Positions 36,808 to 44,637 of a stretch of DNA of 64,000 nucleotides are shown in pieces. The DNA lies in NCBI GenBank assembly GCA_963830495.1, contig CAWHMS010000003.1:62001-126000 (forward strand), read 5' to 3'. The notes under the pieces are model-generated. The model saw only the letters and a program-made list of their open reading frames with translations, searched no databases and was not told where the DNA came from. The position numbers were made by a program, and so were the translations under genes. The first letter of the stretch is position 1. Each line of letters opens with the position of its first letter. Origin of the DNA: CAWHMS01 sp963830495. Its GTDB lineage: Bacteria; Actinomycetota; Actinomycetes; Propionibacteriales; Nocardioidaceae.

Positions 36808-37214
36808 TGACGAACTCCCGACATACCGAAGACAACTGGGGCGTGGGAGGCGCACCAAGAGGCGACGCCCAAAACGGCGTCGTGGCCAACTCCCGAGACA
36901 GGCTAACAAAGGCCACCCACCGAAGTCATTTCCTGCGTGTGATAGTGCAGAGCCGGAGACGCCGATGCCCACCCGGTCACCACCCAATATCACGCACTGT
37001 GAGCAAAGCACGACGCGTCGTCACGACGAGGTCACCCGAACGGCCATGCCGCCCTCATCCGACTGCACCGACTTGCCCGCCACAGTCGCGACTCGCGCCG
37101 GGATTCCTTTCATTTCACCAGGTTTGTCCCCCACGATTGATTCACCAACTGAGGTCCTGAACGGTGGCGGGGATCCCGCGCCCTGGTGCCAGGACACGTG
37201 ATGTGGAGGACCCC
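36808..37214. other. 407-base divergent intergenic region
   Basis: Separates the LCP gene from the secreted PKD-like protein gene. It should contain promoters for both. A short dyad, CGTCGT-C-ACGACG near 37016, is the only structure noticed; no gene or repeat is supported. Confidence 0.5.
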
Positions 37215-38570
37215 TTGTCGAGACAATTGCGCGCCCGCAGCGGGCTGGGCATCGCGGTCAGCGTCACGGCTGCGCTGCTGGCCACGATGCTTCCCGTGTC
37301 GATGATCACAGCAACCGCGAAGCCGCCCGCCAAACCCGGACTCGTGTCCGGACTTGCCCTGACCGCCGCCAAGTCCGGGTCGGCGTACCAGGTGCACGCC
37401 ACCTGGAACGCCGCCACCAATGCGACGGGGTACCGCGTCACCATGAGCGATCTCGCCGGCAGCACGCTGGACCAGGCCACCGTGACAAGCACGTCGTACA
37501 CCGGGGATACGACGCTACCGGTCAGCAGCCAGGTCAACGTCGAGGTCGTGCCGTTCAACGGGACACGCCGCGGCCGGGCCACGACCCGCTCGATCGTGCT
37601 GCCCGACCTCACGGCACCCAGCGCGTCGTACACCGTCACACCGCAGAACTCCAGCGACGGCAACGTGACGATCGAGTTGACCTCGCTGAGCGATGACCTC
37701 TCGTCCGCTGCTGCCATCGACCAGGAGATCAACTGGGACGACGGTACGTCGGCGACCACCGGCGACGGCACGCAGACGTCGTTCGCACACGGCTACGGGT
37801 CCACAAAGGCCATCTACCACCCAGTGGTCACCGTGACCGATGCGGCCGGGAACTCCGCCATGCACGAGCTGACCGTCGTCGTCGACGACACGACCGCCCC
37901 CACCGGTCAGTTCTCGGTCAGCCCGGTCGCGCCGACCACCGCCTGGGCCAACTGGACCAAGGTGACGCTCACCGTGACATCCGTCGACGACGACCTCAGC
38001 TCCGCTGGCGACGTCGGGAAGCTCGTCGACTGGGGCGACGGCAGCACCGAGACGTTGGGCGACGCCTCGACGCTGTGGCACCGCTACACCACGCCGGGCT
38101 CCTACTCGCCCGAGGTCACGCTCACCGACGAGGCTGGCAACGCGGGCTCGGCCACCTCGAGCTCCGGCGCCGCCGTGCAGGTCGCCGTCGACTCCGTCGC
38201 CCCCGGTCTCCGGCTGGTCAAGCCGAAGGTGCGTAAGGCGTCGGTGCGCAGTTGGACCACCCTGAAGGGCCGGTCACGCGACGCGGGCACCGGCGTACGC
38301 AAGGTTCGGGTCAAGGCGATCGAGAAGCGTGGCGGCATCTGGTACGCCTACGCTCCCGGCAGGCAAACCTGGGTCCGCGGCGGCGCGAAGGCGAGCGCTG
38401 CCTGGTCGAAGGCCAAGCTCGCGCGCGTCTCGACGACCCCGACGCACACCTGGGCAGTCAAGCTGCACCGACTGCGGCAGGGCACGCTCATCTACGCAGT
38501 GTCGTCGGTCGACAACGTCAACAACGCCACCACCTGGAAGCGACACAAGCAGGTGCTCACCCGCCGCTGA
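37215..38570 (+). CDS. Secreted protein with Ig/PKD-like repeats
   Basis: 451 residues from a TTG start that has a strong GGAGGA site 5 bases upstream. A signal peptide (RSGLGIAVSVTAALLATML, cleavage near TATA-K) is followed by a fibronectin-like segment (about 45-135) and two similar PKD-type repeats with SLSDDLSSAAAID / VDDDLSSAGDVG and VTVTDAAGNSAM / VTLTDEAGNAGSA. The C-terminal 120 residues are basic (Lys/Arg/Trp-rich, WTTLKGRSRDAGTGVRKVRV) and may bind wall polymers. No catalytic motif is seen. Probably a surface or matrix protein. Confidence 0.78.
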   Translation: MSRQLRARSGLGIAVSVTAALLATMLPVSMITATAKPPAKPGLVSGLALTAAKSGSAYQVHATWNAATNATGYRVTMSDLAGSTLDQATVTSTSYTGDTTLPVSSQVNVEVVPFNGTRRGRATTRSIVLPDLTAPSASYTVTPQNSSDGNVTIELTSLSDDLSSAAAIDQEINWDDGTSATTGDGTQTSFAHGYGSTKAIYHPVVTVTDAAGNSAMHELTVVVDDTTAPTGQFSVSPVAPTTAWANWTKVTLTVTSVDDDLSSAGDVGKLVDWGDGSTETLGDASTLWHRYTTPGSYSPEVTLTDEAGNAGSATSSSGAAVQVAVDSVAPGLRLVKPKVRKASVRSWTTLKGRSRDAGTGVRKVRVKAIEKRGGIWYAYAPGRQTWVRGGAKASAAWSKAKLARVSTTPTHTWAVKLHRLRQGTLIYAVSSVDNVNNATTWKRHKQVLTRR

Positions 38571-38654
38571 GTCGCCATGATCCACCGCTGCCCGGGACAG
38601 TGCCACGAGCCGTCCCGGGCAGTTGGCGTCCGGGCACCTACCACGCCGCAGCAG

Positions 38655-38696
38655 GATCCGACGGCAGCGGGGTCAGAGCGACGACCTGGTCGGATC
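38655..38696. repeat. 42-bp palindromic element, copy 2
   Basis: GATCCGAC (38655-38662) and GTCGGATC (38689-38696) are perfect inverted ends, extended by G at 38654 and C at 38697. Total length is exactly 42 bp as in the other two copies, but the centre differs. It lies in the convergent gap between the secreted protein and the PrmC-like gene, where it could also act as a bidirectional terminator. Confidence 0.72.
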
Positions 38697-38735
38697 CTTG
38701 GGCGGCGCGGACAGCGGCTCGGCGAGGGCGCAAGA

Positions 38736-39506
38736 TCACTGCTGGAGCTGTCCGACCACGACTGTCGCCTGGTGCTGCTCCGACCTGACGACCCCCGCGG
38801 CTAGCCCAGCCCTCTCCATCAGGTCGACGGCGACGCGGGCCTGGCGCTCGCTCGTCTCGATCAGGAGATGCCCGCCAGGAGCCAGCCACGAAGGGGCTCC
38901 TGCCGCAACTCGCCGATGTACGTCGAGCCCGTCGGTGCCACCAGCCAGCGCGGTCGCGGGTTCGTGCAGCCGGGCCTCGGCGGGCATGAGCGCGAGGTCG
39001 ACAGTCGGCACGTACGGCGCGTTGGCCACCATGATCTCGACGCGGCCACGCAGTGCATCCGGCAACCCCGAGTAGAGGTCGCCCTGGTAGACCTCCCCCA
39101 CCCGTGCCAGGTTGCGCCGCGCGCACCGGACCGCAGCTGGATCGACGTCGACAGCGTGCAGCTCCACCCGCGGCACCCTTGCGGCCAGTGCTACACCCAC
39201 CGCACCCGATCCGCAGCACAGATCGACCACCACGATCGCCGCCGGCGTCAACGATGCAGCCTGCTCGACGAGAAACTCGGTACGGCGTCGGGGCACGAAC
39301 ACCCCTGGCTCGACAGCGATACGCATGCCGCAGAACTCGGCCCAGCCCAAAATGTGCTCCAACGGCACGCCGGACACCCGCCGGTGGACCATGGCGGCGA
39401 GCTCCCTCGGCGAGTCAGCCGCAGACCTGAGGAGCCGTGCCTCCTCCTCGGCGTACACGCAGCCGGCGGCTCTGAGCCTGGCCACGAGGTACGGCGTCTC
39501 GCTCAT
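38736..39506 (-). CDS. PrmC/HemK-like protein-glutamine methyltransferase (NAPY type)
   Basis: 256 residues. The N-terminal helical domain ends in PLEHILGWAEFCG; the SAM motif is VVVDLCCGSGAVGVAL and the catalytic-loop motif is VANAPYVPT. Classic PrmC/HemK has NPPY, so this belongs to the PrmC-related group (TIGR03704). By family it would methylate a glutamine side chain, but release-factor modification is not certain. Confidence 0.85.
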   Translation of the reverse strand: MSETPYLVARLRAAGCVYAEEEARLLRSAADSPRELAAMVHRRVSGVPLEHILGWAEFCGMRIAVEPGVFVPRRRTEFLVEQAASLTPAAIVVVDLCCGSGAVGVALAARVPRVELHAVDVDPAAVRCARRNLARVGEVYQGDLYSGLPDALRGRVEIMVANAPYVPTVDLALMPAEARLHEPATALAGGTDGLDVHRRVAAGAPSWLAPGGHLLIETSERQARVAVDLMERAGLAAGVVRSEQHQATVVVGQLQQ

Positions 39507-39522
39507 CCCGGGCGCCGAGCCG

Positions 39523-40761
39523 CTAGCTCTGGCCGCGCCGGTCGAACCGGTGCAGCTGGACAACGTGCCCAGGGTGCAGCTCGGCGACCGACCGTACGCC
39601 GAGCAGTCGCATGGTGCGCTGGATCTGGTCGGTGAGAATCTCGATGCTCCGGTCGATTCCCTCTCGCCCGCCCGCCATGAGGCCGTAGAGATAGGCCCGC
39701 CCGATGAGGGTGAAGTCGGCGCCCACGGCAAGCGCGGCGACAATGTCCGCTCCCGACCTGATCCCGGTGTCGAGATGGATCTCGAGGTCGTTGCCGACAG
39801 CGCGGACGACCTCGGGCAGCAGGTGGAAGGGCACCGGCGCCCGGTCGAGCTGCCGTCCGCCATGGTTGGAGAGCACGATCGCATCCGCGCCGACGTCGGC
39901 GATCTTGCGAGCGTCGTCGATCGACTGCACGCCCTTGACGGACAGCTTGCCCGGCCAGTGGTCGCGGATCCAGCCGAGGTCGTCGAAGCCCATGGTCGGG
40001 TCGAACAGCGTGTCTACCAGCTCCGCCAGCGTGCCGGGTGACGACTCCGCGGCCGCGAATGTCAGCGCCTCCGTGGTGAGGAAGTCGAACCACCACCGCG
40101 GCCTGACGGCGACGTCCAGTGCCGTCCGTAGCGTGAGTGTCGGGGGGATGGTCAGACCGTTGCGTACGTCGCGCAACCGCATCCCGGCGACGGGCACATC
40201 CACCGTCACGACCAGCGTGTCGAAGCCTGCGGCAGCGGCGCGCTCCACCATCGCGAGAGAGCGGTCGCGGTCCCGCCAGAGGTAGAGCTGGAACCAGTTG
40301 CGGCCCTGCGGGTTGGCGGCCTTGACGTCCTCGATCGACGTCGTGCCCAGGGTCGACAGGGTGAAGGGGATGCCGGCCGCCCCGGCCGCGGCGGCGCCGG
40401 CGCGCTCTCCCTCCGTCTGCATCATCCGGGTGAAGCCGGTCGGCGCGATCCCGAACGGCAGGGCGGCGCGGCCGCCGAGGACGTCGACGCTCAGGTCGAA
40501 GGACGACACGTCGCGCAGCACGGAGGGCACGAACTCGACGTCGTTGAAGGCCTCACGCGCTCGTGCCAGCGAGATCTCGTCGTCGGCGGCGCCGTCGGTG
40601 TAGTCGAACGCGGCCCGGGGCGTCCGGCGCCGAGCGATCCGACGGAGGTCCTCGATCGTCAGAGCCCGCTGCAGCCGGCGCCGTCTCACGTTGAGGACCG
40701 GACGGCGGAAGCGGAGCAGCGGCGCCAGCTCGCTCGGTCGCGGCGGATGGCGCTTCACCAC
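39523..40761 (-). CDS. lldD: FMN-dependent L-lactate dehydrogenase / alpha-hydroxy-acid oxidase
   Basis: 412 residues. It oxidises L-lactate (or a related 2-hydroxy acid) to the 2-oxo acid, passing electrons to quinone or oxygen. FMN and substrate residues are seen in FDYTDGAADDE, PFGIAPTGFTRMM, WFQLYLWRDR and LSNHGGRQLDRAP, the last holding the catalytic His and Arg; the phosphate loop is DTGIRSGADIVAALAVGAD (key DTGIRSG). A sensible energy gene beside the exporter, but no lactate permease is adjacent. Confidence 0.87.
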   Translation of the reverse strand: MVKRHPPRPSELAPLLRFRRPVLNVRRRRLQRALTIEDLRRIARRRTPRAAFDYTDGAADDEISLARAREAFNDVEFVPSVLRDVSSFDLSVDVLGGRAALPFGIAPTGFTRMMQTEGERAGAAAAGAAGIPFTLSTLGTTSIEDVKAANPQGRNWFQLYLWRDRDRSLAMVERAAAAGFDTLVVTVDVPVAGMRLRDVRNGLTIPPTLTLRTALDVAVRPRWWFDFLTTEALTFAAAESSPGTLAELVDTLFDPTMGFDDLGWIRDHWPGKLSVKGVQSIDDARKIADVGADAIVLSNHGGRQLDRAPVPFHLLPEVVRAVGNDLEIHLDTGIRSGADIVAALAVGADFTLIGRAYLYGLMAGGREGIDRSIEILTDQIQRTMRLLGVRSVAELHPGHVVQLHRFDRRGQS

Positions 40762-40785
40762 GAGAGCCTCCTGCCCTGTGCGCTG

Positions 40786-40865
40786 TTCGGGCGAGTCCGG
40801 TGGCCCGGGTTCGGGCGAGTCCGGTGGCCCGGGTTCGGGCGAGTCCGGTGGCCCGGGTTCGGGCG
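40786..40865. repeat. 24-bp tandem repeat, three and a third copies
   Basis: Perfect units start at 40786, 40810 and 40834, each reading TTCGGGCGAGTC then CGGTGGCCCGGG; a partial copy TTCGGGCG follows at 40858. It fills the gap between lldD and the end of the exporter gene. Each unit contains CCCGGG and CCGG-rich sequence able to pair; the role is unknown. Confidence 0.92.
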
Positions 40866-40879
40866 CCGGATCATGTCGC

Positions 40880-42397
40880 TCACCGGTGGGACTCGCACTG
40901 CGATTCCGCCGTCCGTTGCGGAGGTGCGCCGACAGCGCAGTGCCGGAACTGCGTGTCGTGCTCGTGTGGCTCGGCTGCGGGCAGCACGTCGTCCCTGATG
41001 GTGAACCAGGCGATCACGCCCCCGAGCGCTGCCATGACTGCGGTGACGAGCATCGCCAGTTCGAAGGCGTCGGTGAGCTCGGCCGCGTCGCCGTACACGT
41101 CGTCGGTGAGTCCGACCACCAGGGGCAACGCCGCGACGGTGATGAGGGCTGCGGTCCGCGCCACCGCGTTGTTGACTCCGGACGCGACTCCGGCGTACCT
41201 GTCCTCGGCGGCCGCCAGCGCGGTCGCGGTGACGGGCGCGACCACGAAGACGAGCCCGACGCCGAAGAGCACGACGGCCGGAAAGACGGTGGTCCAGTAG
41301 GTCGTGCCGGGCTGGATCCGGAGCATGATCAGCATCGCCGCAGCGAGGATCAGGGGACCCACCGTCAGCGGCAGCCGAGGGCCGATCCGCTGCGCCAGCG
41401 CGCCGCCCTGGGCGGCGAACAGCAGCATGATCACGGTGATCGGCAATGACGCCGCTCCGGCCGCCAGCGCGCTGTAGCCGAGCGCGATCTGCAGCTGCAC
41501 CACGAGCAGGAAGAACACCCCCGACATCGCCCCGTAGACGACGAAGGTCACCAGGTTGGCCGCCGTGAACTGGCGGGAGGCAAAGATCGACAGCGGCAGC
41601 ATCGGCGTGCGCACCCGCCGCTCGACGAACACGAAGCTGACCAGGAAGGCGACTCCGATCACGCCGGCCACCAGGCCAGCAGGGGAAAGGCCACCTCCCG
41701 CATCGATCAGCGCGTAGGTCGCACCGGCCAAGCCCGTAGTGACGAGCAGAGATCCCGTTGCGTCCCGCCCCTGTGCCTGGGTGTCTCGGGTCTCGGGCAC
41801 GTGGCGAAGCGCGCCGAGAGCGACGACGACTCCGAGCGGGACATTGATCACGAAGACCCAACGCCACGACACCGAGTCGACCAGCCAACCCCCGACCAGC
41901 GGTCCGATGGCTGCCGCCACGCCACCCAGCCCCGACCAGGCGCCGATCGCCTTGCCACGATCCTCCGGGGCGAACGACGCCTCGATGATCGCCAGGCTGC
42001 CGGGGGTCAGCAGGGCGCCGCCGATACCTTGCAGGATGCGGGCCACGACCAACAGCTCGATCGTCGGGGCGAGGCCGCACAGGAGCGACGCCAGCGTGAA
42101 CCAGACGACCCCGATCACGAAGAGACGGCGCCGGCCATACCTATCGCCGAGCGAGCCGCCGAGCAGGATCAGCGCCGCGAGCGTGAGCAGGTAGCCGTTG
42201 AGCACCCACTGCAGCCCGGCGACCCCCGCGTCCAGGTCGCGATCGATCGCCGGCAGCGCGACGTTGACGACCGTGGCCTCGAGCTGGGCCACGGCAGAGC
42301 CGCCGACCGTGATGGCCAGGACCCACTTGCCACGGGCATCAGCGAGGCGGATGTACGGCACCGGAGCAGCCATCGAACCTGCCACGGACTCCGCCAT
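40880..42397 (-). CDS. MFS exporter, DHA2 family
   Basis: 505 residues with about 14 predicted membrane helices. Motif A-like GSLGDRYGRRRLF lies between helices 2 and 3 and the antiporter motif C-like GPLVGGWLVDS in helix 5. The family (QacA/EmrB/LfrA) expels drugs or metabolites using the proton gradient. The C-terminal tail of about 35 residues is hydrophilic. Start at 42397 chosen; 42373 is possible. No TetR-type regulator is adjacent. Confidence 0.88.
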   Translation of the reverse strand: MAESVAGSMAAPVPYIRLADARGKWVLAITVGGSAVAQLEATVVNVALPAIDRDLDAGVAGLQWVLNGYLLTLAALILLGGSLGDRYGRRRLFVIGVVWFTLASLLCGLAPTIELLVVARILQGIGGALLTPGSLAIIEASFAPEDRGKAIGAWSGLGGVAAAIGPLVGGWLVDSVSWRWVFVINVPLGVVVALGALRHVPETRDTQAQGRDATGSLLVTTGLAGATYALIDAGGGLSPAGLVAGVIGVAFLVSFVFVERRVRTPMLPLSIFASRQFTAANLVTFVVYGAMSGVFFLLVVQLQIALGYSALAAGAASLPITVIMLLFAAQGGALAQRIGPRLPLTVGPLILAAAMLIMLRIQPGTTYWTTVFPAVVLFGVGLVFVVAPVTATALAAAEDRYAGVASGVNNAVARTAALITVAALPLVVGLTDDVYGDAAELTDAFELAMLVTAVMAALGGVIAWFTIRDDVLPAAEPHEHDTQFRHCAVGAPPQRTAESQCESHR

Positions 42398-42467
42398 GAG
42401 GTCGAGTCTGACAAGCCGGCGGCCTGCACACCAGGCCACCGCCCGCGCCGTGGCGTGGTGGCGCGGC

Positions 42468-42692
42468 TCAGCCGGACCGGTGGACGACGTACGACGTCTC
42501 GCCGACGCGAACCTCGTCACCCGGCCCGAGCCGTCGTCCCCGGCGCGACTCGGGCTCGCCGTTCACCGCGACCAGGCCGCTGGCGAGCAGCTCCTTGACG
42601 TCACTCCCCTGGTCGACGGCACCGGCCAGCTTGAGGAGCTGCCCGAGCCGGATCGACTCGTCGCGCATCTCGACCAGATGTCTCTCGGTCAC
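42468..42692 (-). CDS. S4-domain RNA-binding protein (YbcJ-like)
   Basis: 74 residues consisting of one S4 domain: IRLGQLLKLAGAVDQGSDVKELLASGLVAVNGEPESRRGRRL (key parts LGQLLKLAG and LVAVNGEPESRRGRRL). It probably binds structured RNA such as rRNA. Small stand-alone S4 proteins of this type are common; partners unknown. Confidence 0.87.
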   Translation of the reverse strand: MTERHLVEMRDESIRLGQLLKLAGAVDQGSDVKELLASGLVAVNGEPESRRGRRLGPGDEVRVGETSYVVHRSG

Positions 42693-42767
42693 GCGACCAT
42701 CCTGACACTGCCCCTACCTCCTCCTCCGCCCCCACGGGCGCTGCCCCCACCGGGGCAGCCGCCGATC

Positions 42768-42809
42768 GATCCGACTCGGAGCCGGTCATGGCTGGTTCAG
42801 AGTCGGATC
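42768..42809. repeat. 42-bp palindromic element, copy 3
   Basis: GATCCGACTC (42768-42777) and GAGTCGGATC (42800-42809) are perfect inverted ends. Read in reverse it shares CCATG-x-CCGGCT with copy 1, so the two have related centres (about 31 of 42 positions). It lies between the S4 and sigma-factor genes, which are divergent. Confidence 0.82.
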
Positions 42810-42929
42810 TTTGACCATGGAGGGACCGATGAGTTCCAGGTCTGTCACCGGTCGGTACTTAGGACGGGACTCCCGGTGCGCAGCGAGTGCACCTAGAGTC
42901 ACTCCTAGGCGGAGGAGACACGAGAGGCC

Positions 42930-43940
42930 ATGACCGTGGTTGACGCACCCGTGATGGACACCGATTTCCCGGCGCTCGACGACAACATCCGGCGGGAGCT
43001 GCTGGCGCACTGCTACCGGATGCTCGGCTCGGTGCACGAAGCGGAGGACCTGGTCCAGGAGACGTATCTGCGGGCCTGGCGCTCGTACGACTCTTTCGAG
43101 GGTCGCTCCTCGCTGCGCACCTGGCTCTACCGGATCGCGACCAACGCGTGTCTCAACGCGCTGGAGAGCCGCAAGCGTCGCCCCCTCCCCACTGGCCTGG
43201 GCGCTCCGAGCTCGGATCCGGAGGGGCGACTGGAACAGCTGACAGAGGTGCCGTGGCTGGAGCCGGTGCCTGATGTGATGGTGTACGCCGAGGCGACCGA
43301 TCCCGCCACCGTCGTCGCCTCGCGCGACAGCGTTCGGCTTGCCTTCATCGCCGCGCTGCAACATCTGCCGCCACGCCAGCGCGCTGTCCTCATCCTCCGC
43401 GACGTGCTGCGCTGGAAGTCCTCGGAGGTGGCCGAGGCGCTCGATACGTCGGTCGCCGCCGTCAACAGCACCCTGCAACGGGCCCGCGCCCAGCTGGACA
43501 AGGTGCGGCCGACGGCCGACGACGTCGACACGACGATCACGACCGAGCAGCGCGCCTTGCTGGAGCGCTACGTCGCCGCATTCGAGGCCTACGACGTCGA
43601 CGCCATCGTGACGATGTTCACCGAAGAAGCCACCTGGGAGATGCCGCCGTACACCGGTTGGTACCAGGGGGCGGAGAACATCGGCCGGCTCATCGCCAAG
43701 AACTGCCCGGCCAGTGCGGCTGGAGACATGCAGCTGGTGCCGACGCAGGCCAACGGTCAGCCGGCGTTCGCCCTCTACATGCGCGACGAGGACGGCGTCC
43801 ATCGCGCCTTCCACCTCCAGGTGCTCTCCTTCGACCAGGGCAGAGTCGATCACGTCACGGCGTTCTTCGACCCCGCCCTGTTCGAGAAGTTCGGGTTGCC
43901 GCCGACGCTGTCGCCCGACACCGCGACGCCGCCGACCTGA
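42930..43940 (+). CDS. ECF sigma factor with C-terminal SnoaL-like domain (TIGR02960/SigG type)
   Basis: 336 residues. Sigma region 2 (about 22-90, AHCYRMLGSVHEAEDLVQETYLRAW) and region 4 (about 135-190, LPPRQRAVLILRDVLRWKSSEVAEAL) are followed by an NTF2/SnoaL domain (about 205-320, YVAAFEAYDVDAIVTMF, EMPPYTGWYQG). The extra domain replaces an anti-sigma protein in such families and may sense a ligand. The TIGR03086 gene begins 7 bp after its stop. Confidence 0.9.
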   Translation: MTVVDAPVMDTDFPALDDNIRRELLAHCYRMLGSVHEAEDLVQETYLRAWRSYDSFEGRSSLRTWLYRIATNACLNALESRKRRPLPTGLGAPSSDPEGRLEQLTEVPWLEPVPDVMVYAEATDPATVVASRDSVRLAFIAALQHLPPRQRAVLILRDVLRWKSSEVAEALDTSVAAVNSTLQRARAQLDKVRPTADDVDTTITTEQRALLERYVAAFEAYDVDAIVTMFTEEATWEMPPYTGWYQGAENIGRLIAKNCPASAAGDMQLVPTQANGQPAFALYMRDEDGVHRAFHLQVLSFDQGRVDHVTAFFDPALFEKFGLPPTLSPDTATPPT

Positions 43941-43947
43941 GCGCACG

Positions 43948-44547
43948 ATGAGCACACCGACGCCGACCCACCCCCTCGTCGGCGGAGTCGGACTGCTCGA
44001 GCGGGCGACTGCCTACACGCTCGGCAGCCTGCTCCAGGTCCGCCCGACCGACCTGGGCCGGCACACCCCGTGCCACGCATGGGACCTGCGCCAGCTCCTC
44101 CATCACATGAACGACTCACTCACCGCGTTGCACGACGCTGTCGATTCGGGGTACATCGACCTGGCACCCACGACCCCGGAGGCGCAGCTGGAGCACATCG
44201 TGGACTCGCTGCGCGCCAGCGCCTGCCGCCTCGTCGGCGCCTGGACAGCCACTCAACAACGCACCGTCGGGGTGGGTGACATGAGCCTGACGTCGTCGAT
44301 GGTGGCAGCCGCCGGAGCCGTGGAGATCGCCGTACACGGGTGGGACGTGTCGGTCGCCTGTCGTCAACCCCGCACGATCCCGCCCGCCCTGGCGGCAGAT
44401 CTGCTGGACCTGTCGCTTGTGCTCGTCTCGTCGGAGGACCGGCCGGGGCGGTTCGCGGCTCCGGTGCCCGCCACGAGAGACGCTGAGCCGGGCGAGCAAC
44501 TGCTCGGTTGGCTCGGCCGCGACGTCCACGCCTGGCCGCTCGACTGA
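43948..44547 (+). CDS. TIGR03086 family (DinB/maleylpyruvate-isomerase-like) protein
   Basis: 199 residues. The family marks TPCHAWDLRQLLHHMNDSL and VAVHGWD-type AVEIAVHGWDVSVAC give the metal-binding histidines of the DinB fold. Such proteins are proposed thiol-dependent (mycothiol) transferases or isomerases. Its coupling to the sigma factor gene suggests a shared stress response; this is inference. Confidence 0.85.
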   Translation: MSTPTPTHPLVGGVGLLERATAYTLGSLLQVRPTDLGRHTPCHAWDLRQLLHHMNDSLTALHDAVDSGYIDLAPTTPEAQLEHIVDSLRASACRLVGAWTATQQRTVGVGDMSLTSSMVAAAGAVEIAVHGWDVSVACRQPRTIPPALAADLLDLSLVLVSSEDRPGRFAAPVPATRDAEPGEQLLGWLGRDVHAWPLD

Positions 44548-44637
44548 TCCCGGGCCGCGACTTCTCGCAAGTACAGCGTGCCGACTGGCCAGAGGTCCTA
44601 ACCTGCTAGGCAAGGGAGGGCCTGCGGGAGGAGCAGC

